This document shows, piece by piece, positions 13,531 through 16,279 of a DNA stretch of 16,279 bases. The notes below the pieces were generated by a model. The model was not told the origin of the DNA. It saw nothing but the letters and a program-made list of their open reading frames with translations, and searched no databases. The stretch lies in NCBI GenBank assembly GCA_039679855.1, contig JBDKUE010000209.1:1-16279 (forward strand). Reading direction: 5' to 3'. This DNA comes from UBA5314 sp039679855 (GTDB lineage Bacteria; Bacillota; Syntrophomonadia; Syntrophomonadales; Syntrophomonadaceae). The stretch's first letter is position 1. The number at the start of each line of letters is the position of its first letter. The position numbers and the translations under genes were made by a program.

Positions 13531-14487
13531 CTAGTCTTCAGGTTTTTTAAATGAAAGCCCCAGTTCCTTGAGCTTTCTTTCGATCTCTTCCAGTGATTTC
13601 TGTCCCAGGTTGCGGATCTTGCTCATTTCTTCCCGGGTCTTTTCTATCAAATCACCAACCGTATTGATGTTGGCCCGCTTTAATCCATTGGAAGCGCGAA
13701 CAGAAAGTTCCAGTTCCTCGATTGACATCTCCAGAACCTTGTCTTTCTTCTCTTCTTCCTTTTCTACCAGGATCTCTACCTGGGCATAGGTATCATCGAT
13801 CTCGGTAAAGAGTTTCAGATAATCGATGAGAATTTTGGCCGAGAAACTGATCGCCTCTTCCGGGCTGATGCTGCCATTGGTCCAAATCTCTAAGGTGAGG
13901 CTGTCATAGTCGGTTCTTTTTCCAACGCGGGCGTTTTTCACCGTGAAATTCACACGGTTTACCGGAGTAAAAATAGAATCGATGGGAATCAAGCCGACGA
14001 TATCCTCATTCTTCAAGGGCTGCTGATCGGCTGAGATGTAGCCCCGGCCTCTTTCTACGGTCAATTCCATGTAGAGCTTGGCGCCTTCATCCAAAACCGC
14101 CAGATGCTGATCCGGATTTAATAATTCTACTTCTGCATCGGGGGTTATGTCAGAAGCCTTGAGCTCTCCGGCACCGTTATGTTCCAAACGGATGATCTTG
14201 CGCTCATTGCCATCGTACTTGAGAACCATTTTCTTTATGTTCAAAATGATTTCCGTGGTGTCTTCTACCACATTGGGAATCGTGGAAAACTCATGCAAAA
14301 CCCCGTCGATTTTAATTGAGGTAACAGCTGCTCCAGGCAGAGATGAAAGCAAAACCCGACGCAGGGAATTGCCCAGGGTCGTCCCATAACCCCTCTCCAA
14401 TGGCTCGATAACGAACTTGCCGTAATTCAGCTCGGGTCTTTTGTCCACACATTCAATGCGAGGTTTTTCCATTTCCATGTTTGGCAT
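13531..14487 (-). CDS. rpoA: DNA-directed RNA polymerase alpha subunit
   Basis: Alpha dimerises to nucleate RNA polymerase assembly and contacts UP elements and activators. The 318-residue protein has the N-terminal assembly domain (about 1-230, with ERGYGTTLGNSLRRVLLSSLPG and the DxxSLTLEIWTNG region). A Glu/Lys-rich linker (about 235-250) leads to the C-terminal DNA-binding domain with LELSVRASNGLKRANINTVGDL and the helix-hairpin-helix IRNLGQKSLEEIERKL. ATG 14487 is preceded by a GGAGGGGG-type site. It lies 31 bp after rpsD and 15 bp before rplQ. Confidence 0.98.
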   Translation of the reverse strand: MPNMEMEKPRIECVDKRPELNYGKFVIEPLERGYGTTLGNSLRRVLLSSLPGAAVTSIKIDGVLHEFSTIPNVVEDTTEIILNIKKMVLKYDGNERKIIRLEHNGAGELKASDITPDAEVELLNPDQHLAVLDEGAKLYMELTVERGRGYISADQQPLKNEDIVGLIPIDSIFTPVNRVNFTVKNARVGKRTDYDSLTLEIWTNGSISPEEAISFSAKILIDYLKLFTEIDDTYAQVEILVEKEEEKKDKVLEMSIEELELSVRASNGLKRANINTVGDLIEKTREEMSKIRNLGQKSLEEIERKLKELGLSFKKPED

Positions 14488-14518
14488 CCATCTACCCCCT
14501 CCTTTTTTTAGAGGTTAT

Positions 14519-15148
14519 TTACCTGGAGTAGAGTTCAACTATCAGCTGTTCGTTAATCGTGGTGTCGATCTGTTCGCGCAGCGGATAAGCCAATACTCTG
14601 CCCGTCATATTTTCGGCGTCTACTGACAACCATTCGGGCGGTGTCTTGTAGGAAGCCTGCTCTTTTAGCTCTTTAAACTTATGTGAATCCATGCTGCCTG
14701 CTTTGACCTGCACAACATCGCCAACCCGAAGCAGCATCGAAGGAATGCTGGCCTTCTTGCCGTTTACCGTAAAATGGCCATGGGTAACCAGCTGGCGGGC
14801 TTCCTTGCGGGAAGCTCCGAATCCCAGACGATATACTATATTGTCCATGCGGCGCTCCAGCAGGATCAGCAAGTTTACACCGGTAATGCCCTGCTGGCTT
14901 TCTGCCTTTTTAAAGTAATTGCGAAATTGTTTTTCCATCAAGCCGTATATTCTTTTGGTCTTTTGCTTTTCGCGAAGCTGAATACCATATTCACTGGGTT
15001 TGGGCCTGCGTCCCTGTCCGTGCGCGCCCGGGGGAAATGGTTTTCTTTCTACCGCACATTTTTCTGAATAACAGCGGTCGCCCTTGAGGAAGAGCTTTTG
15101 ACCTTCGCGGCGGCATTGGCGGCAGACTGAATCTGTATATCTTCCCAC
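14519..15148 (-). CDS. rpsD: 30S ribosomal protein S4 (zinc-binding C+ form)
   Basis: S4 binds 16S rRNA early in 30S assembly and in some bacteria represses its operon. The 209-residue protein keeps a full zinc motif, C9-x2-C12-x13-C26-x4-C31, so it is the C+ paralogue type. The S4 RNA-binding domain lies at about 98-160 (RRMDNIVYRLGFGASRKEAR). The start is GTG 15148, giving MGRYTDSVCRQC, with AGGAGG 11 bases upstream, slightly farther than usual. It lies between rpsK and rpoA. Confidence 0.98.
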   Translation of the reverse strand: MGRYTDSVCRQCRREGQKLFLKGDRCYSEKCAVERKPFPPGAHGQGRRPKPSEYGIQLREKQKTKRIYGLMEKQFRNYFKKAESQQGITGVNLLILLERRMDNIVYRLGFGASRKEARQLVTHGHFTVNGKKASIPSMLLRVGDVVQVKAGSMDSHKFKELKEQASYKTPPEWLSVDAENMTGRVLAYPLREQIDTTINEQLIVELYSR

Positions 15149-15164
15149 TTAACCTATTACCTCC

Positions 15165-15557
15165 TTATACTCTTCTTCTTTTAGGCGGTCTGCATCCGTT
15201 GTGCGGAATAGGAGTGACATCTTTGATCATGCTCACTTCCAAACCGGCAGCCTGCAAGGACCTGATGGCTGCTTCCCGGCCTGCTCCGGGTCCTTTTACA
15301 AAGCATTCGACTTCCTTAAGTCCATGCTCCATAGCTGCTCTGGCTGCGGTTTCTGCTGCTTGCTGAGCGGCAAAAGGAGTGCTCTTGCGAGAGCCTTTGA
15401 AACCGGAGGTTCCAGCACTGGCCCAGCTGATGGCATTGCCCTGCTTGTCAGTGATCGCAACGATGGTATTATTAAAGGTGGATTTTATATGAGCTATTCC
15501 ATGCTCGATATTTTTTTTCTCACGGCGTTTTATTCTGGTGGTTGCTCTCCTGGCCAC
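15165..15557 (-). CDS. rpsK: 30S ribosomal protein S11
   Basis: S11 forms part of the 30S platform near the mRNA exit. The 130-residue product has the family hallmarks IKSTFNNTIVAITDKQGNAI, GFKGSRKSTPFAAQ and the C-terminus IPHNGCRPPKRRRV. The start is GTG 15557, preceded by AGGGG at 9-base spacing. It is 20 bp after rpsM and 16 bp before rpsD in the alpha operon. Confidence 0.98.
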   Translation of the reverse strand: MARRATTRIKRREKKNIEHGIAHIKSTFNNTIVAITDKQGNAISWASAGTSGFKGSRKSTPFAAQQAAETAARAAMEHGLKEVECFVKGPGAGREAAIRSLQAAGLEVSMIKDVTPIPHNGCRPPKRRRV

Positions 15558-15577
15558 TTAGTTAATCCCCTTTCCCA

Positions 15578-15946
15578 CTATTTCTTCTTGCCGCTTACCA
15601 GGCGTTTGGGGCCCTTGCGGGTGCGTGCATTGTTCTTTGTATTTTGTCCCCTTACCGGCAAGCCGCGGCGGTGCCGAATTCCCCGGTAACAGCCAATGTC
15701 CATCAGCCTCTTTATATCCATGCTGACCTGGCGGCGCAGGTCGCCTTCCACATTATAGCCTTTTTCAATAGTATCCCTTAATCTGGCAACTTCTTCTTCG
15801 GTTAAATCTTTTACTCTTGTATCCGGATTTATACCTGCCTGAGCCAAGATTTTCTGCGATGACGGCCGGCCAATTCCAAATATATAGGTTAATGATACTT
15901 CTACTCTTTTGTTAGCCGGTAAATCAACTCCTGCTATTCTCGCCAA
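15578..15946 (-). CDS. rpsM: 30S ribosomal protein S13
   Basis: S13 is in the head of the 30S subunit and contacts S19, bridges to the 50S subunit and P-site tRNA. The 122-residue protein begins MARIAGVDLPANKRVEVSL, has the helix-two-turn-helix IFGIGRPSSQKIL and the basic GLPVRGQNTKNNARTRKG tail. The start is TTG 15946 with AGGAGG 9 bases upstream. It lies 16 bp after rpmJ. Confidence 0.98.
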   Translation of the reverse strand: MARIAGVDLPANKRVEVSLTYIFGIGRPSSQKILAQAGINPDTRVKDLTEEEVARLRDTIEKGYNVEGDLRRQVSMDIKRLMDIGCYRGIRHRRGLPVRGQNTKNNARTRKGPKRLVSGKKK

Positions 15947-15962
15947 ATTCGCTCACCTCCTA

Positions 15963-16076
15963 TTAACCCTGTTTTTGTTTATGTTTGGGGTTTTCACAGA
16001 TTACCATTACTTTGCCGTGACGCTTTATTATTTTGCATTTCTCACACATCGGCTTTACTGAAGGTTTTACTTTCAC
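15963..16076 (-). CDS. rpmJ: 50S ribosomal protein L36 (zinc-binding form)
   Basis: This gene codes for only 37 residues and is easily missed. The product starts MKVKPSVKPMCEKCKIIKRH and has the zinc ligands Cys11, Cys14, Cys27 and His32, so it is the C+ form. The start is GTG 16076, with AGGAGG 8 bases upstream. It stands in its standard place between infA and rpsM. Confidence 0.97.
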   Translation of the reverse strand: MKVKPSVKPMCEKCKIIKRHGKVMVICENPKHKQKQG

Positions 16077-16109
16077 TACCTTTACCTCCTTACTACGGTA
16101 CAGTTGCTT

Positions 16110-16279
16110 TTATTTAAATCGATATATGATTCTTCCTCTATTCAGATCGTATGGGGATAATTCCACCATCACCCGGTCCCCCGGCAGTATTCTGATAAAA
16201 TTCATTCTCATCTTTCCAGAAATATGGGCGAGGACCTTATGACCGTTTTCCAATTCTACCTTAAACATCGCGTTGGGTA
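16110..16279 (-). CDS. infA: Translation initiation factor IF-1, partial (5' end outside window)
   Basis: The visible 56 codons run from PNAMFKVELENGHKVLAHIS to the stop at 16110, ending GRIIYRFK. IF-1 is a 72-residue OB-fold protein that occupies the A site of the 30S subunit during initiation; about 15 N-terminal residues lie beyond the right edge. GDRVMVELSPYDLNRGRI is the conserved second half of the OB fold. It precedes rpmJ by 33 bp, the normal order. Confidence 0.97.
   Translation of the reverse strand, partial: PNAMFKVELENGHKVLAHISGKMRMNFIRILPGDRVMVELSPYDLNRGRIIYRFK

Overview
The window looks like the chromosome of an anaerobic, spore-forming member of the Bacillota, probably class Clostridia and perhaps a Syntrophomonas- or Desulfotomaculum-like lineage. 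The evidence is the Gram-positive order of the ribosomal protein genes, strong AGGAGG-type ribosome binding sites, a CwlD spore-cortex amidase, a B12-dependent class II ribonucleotide reductase and an AmmeMemoRadiSam pair. The genus is an inference. Every intact gene lies on the minus strand, so genes are read from high to low coordinates. The only plus-strand gene is a decayed one.

Right part (16279 to 11228): the end of the S10/spc/alpha ribosomal cluster, infA (5' cut by the window edge), rpmJ, rpsM, rpsK, rpsD, rpoA and rplQ, then truA, then rplM-rpsI with its own sigma-A-like promoter and a structured leader resembling an L13 leader. Six of the eight complete ribosomal-protein/rpoA genes start with GTG or TTG. 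The ecfA1-ecfA2-ecfT genes often found between rplQ and truA in Bacillota are absent here.

Middle (11227 to 10026): non-coding or decayed DNA. Two tandem copies of a hairpin-forming repeat lie just after rpsI, and one copy is split by a GC-rich minisatellite. Next comes an RraB-family pseudogene on the plus strand with one frameshift and one nonsense codon. A pair of NrdR-box-like palindromes exactly 31 bp apart sits directly upstream of the nrdJ promoter.

Left-centre (10025 to 4201): nrdJ with a strong terminator, cwlD, and then a 262-bp element with 27-bp terminal inverted repeats. This element carries the same minisatellite and sits between cwlD and the AmmeMemoRadiSam genes: a fused MEMO-like/AMMECR1 protein and its radical SAM partner, followed by a strong terminator.

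Left (3940 to 1): the most notable gene is a 119-residue ArsC/Spx-family thioredoxin-fold protein with an in-frame UGA exactly where the family's catalytic cysteine sits. A SECIS-like hairpin follows the UGA at the expected distance, so it is a strong selenoprotein candidate that ordinary gene calling would truncate. After it come carA, behind a leader with mutually exclusive hairpins and a terminator (likely attenuation), and a large PEP/pyruvate-binding-domain protein with a KaiC-like N-terminus that runs off the left edge. No carB follows carA within the window.
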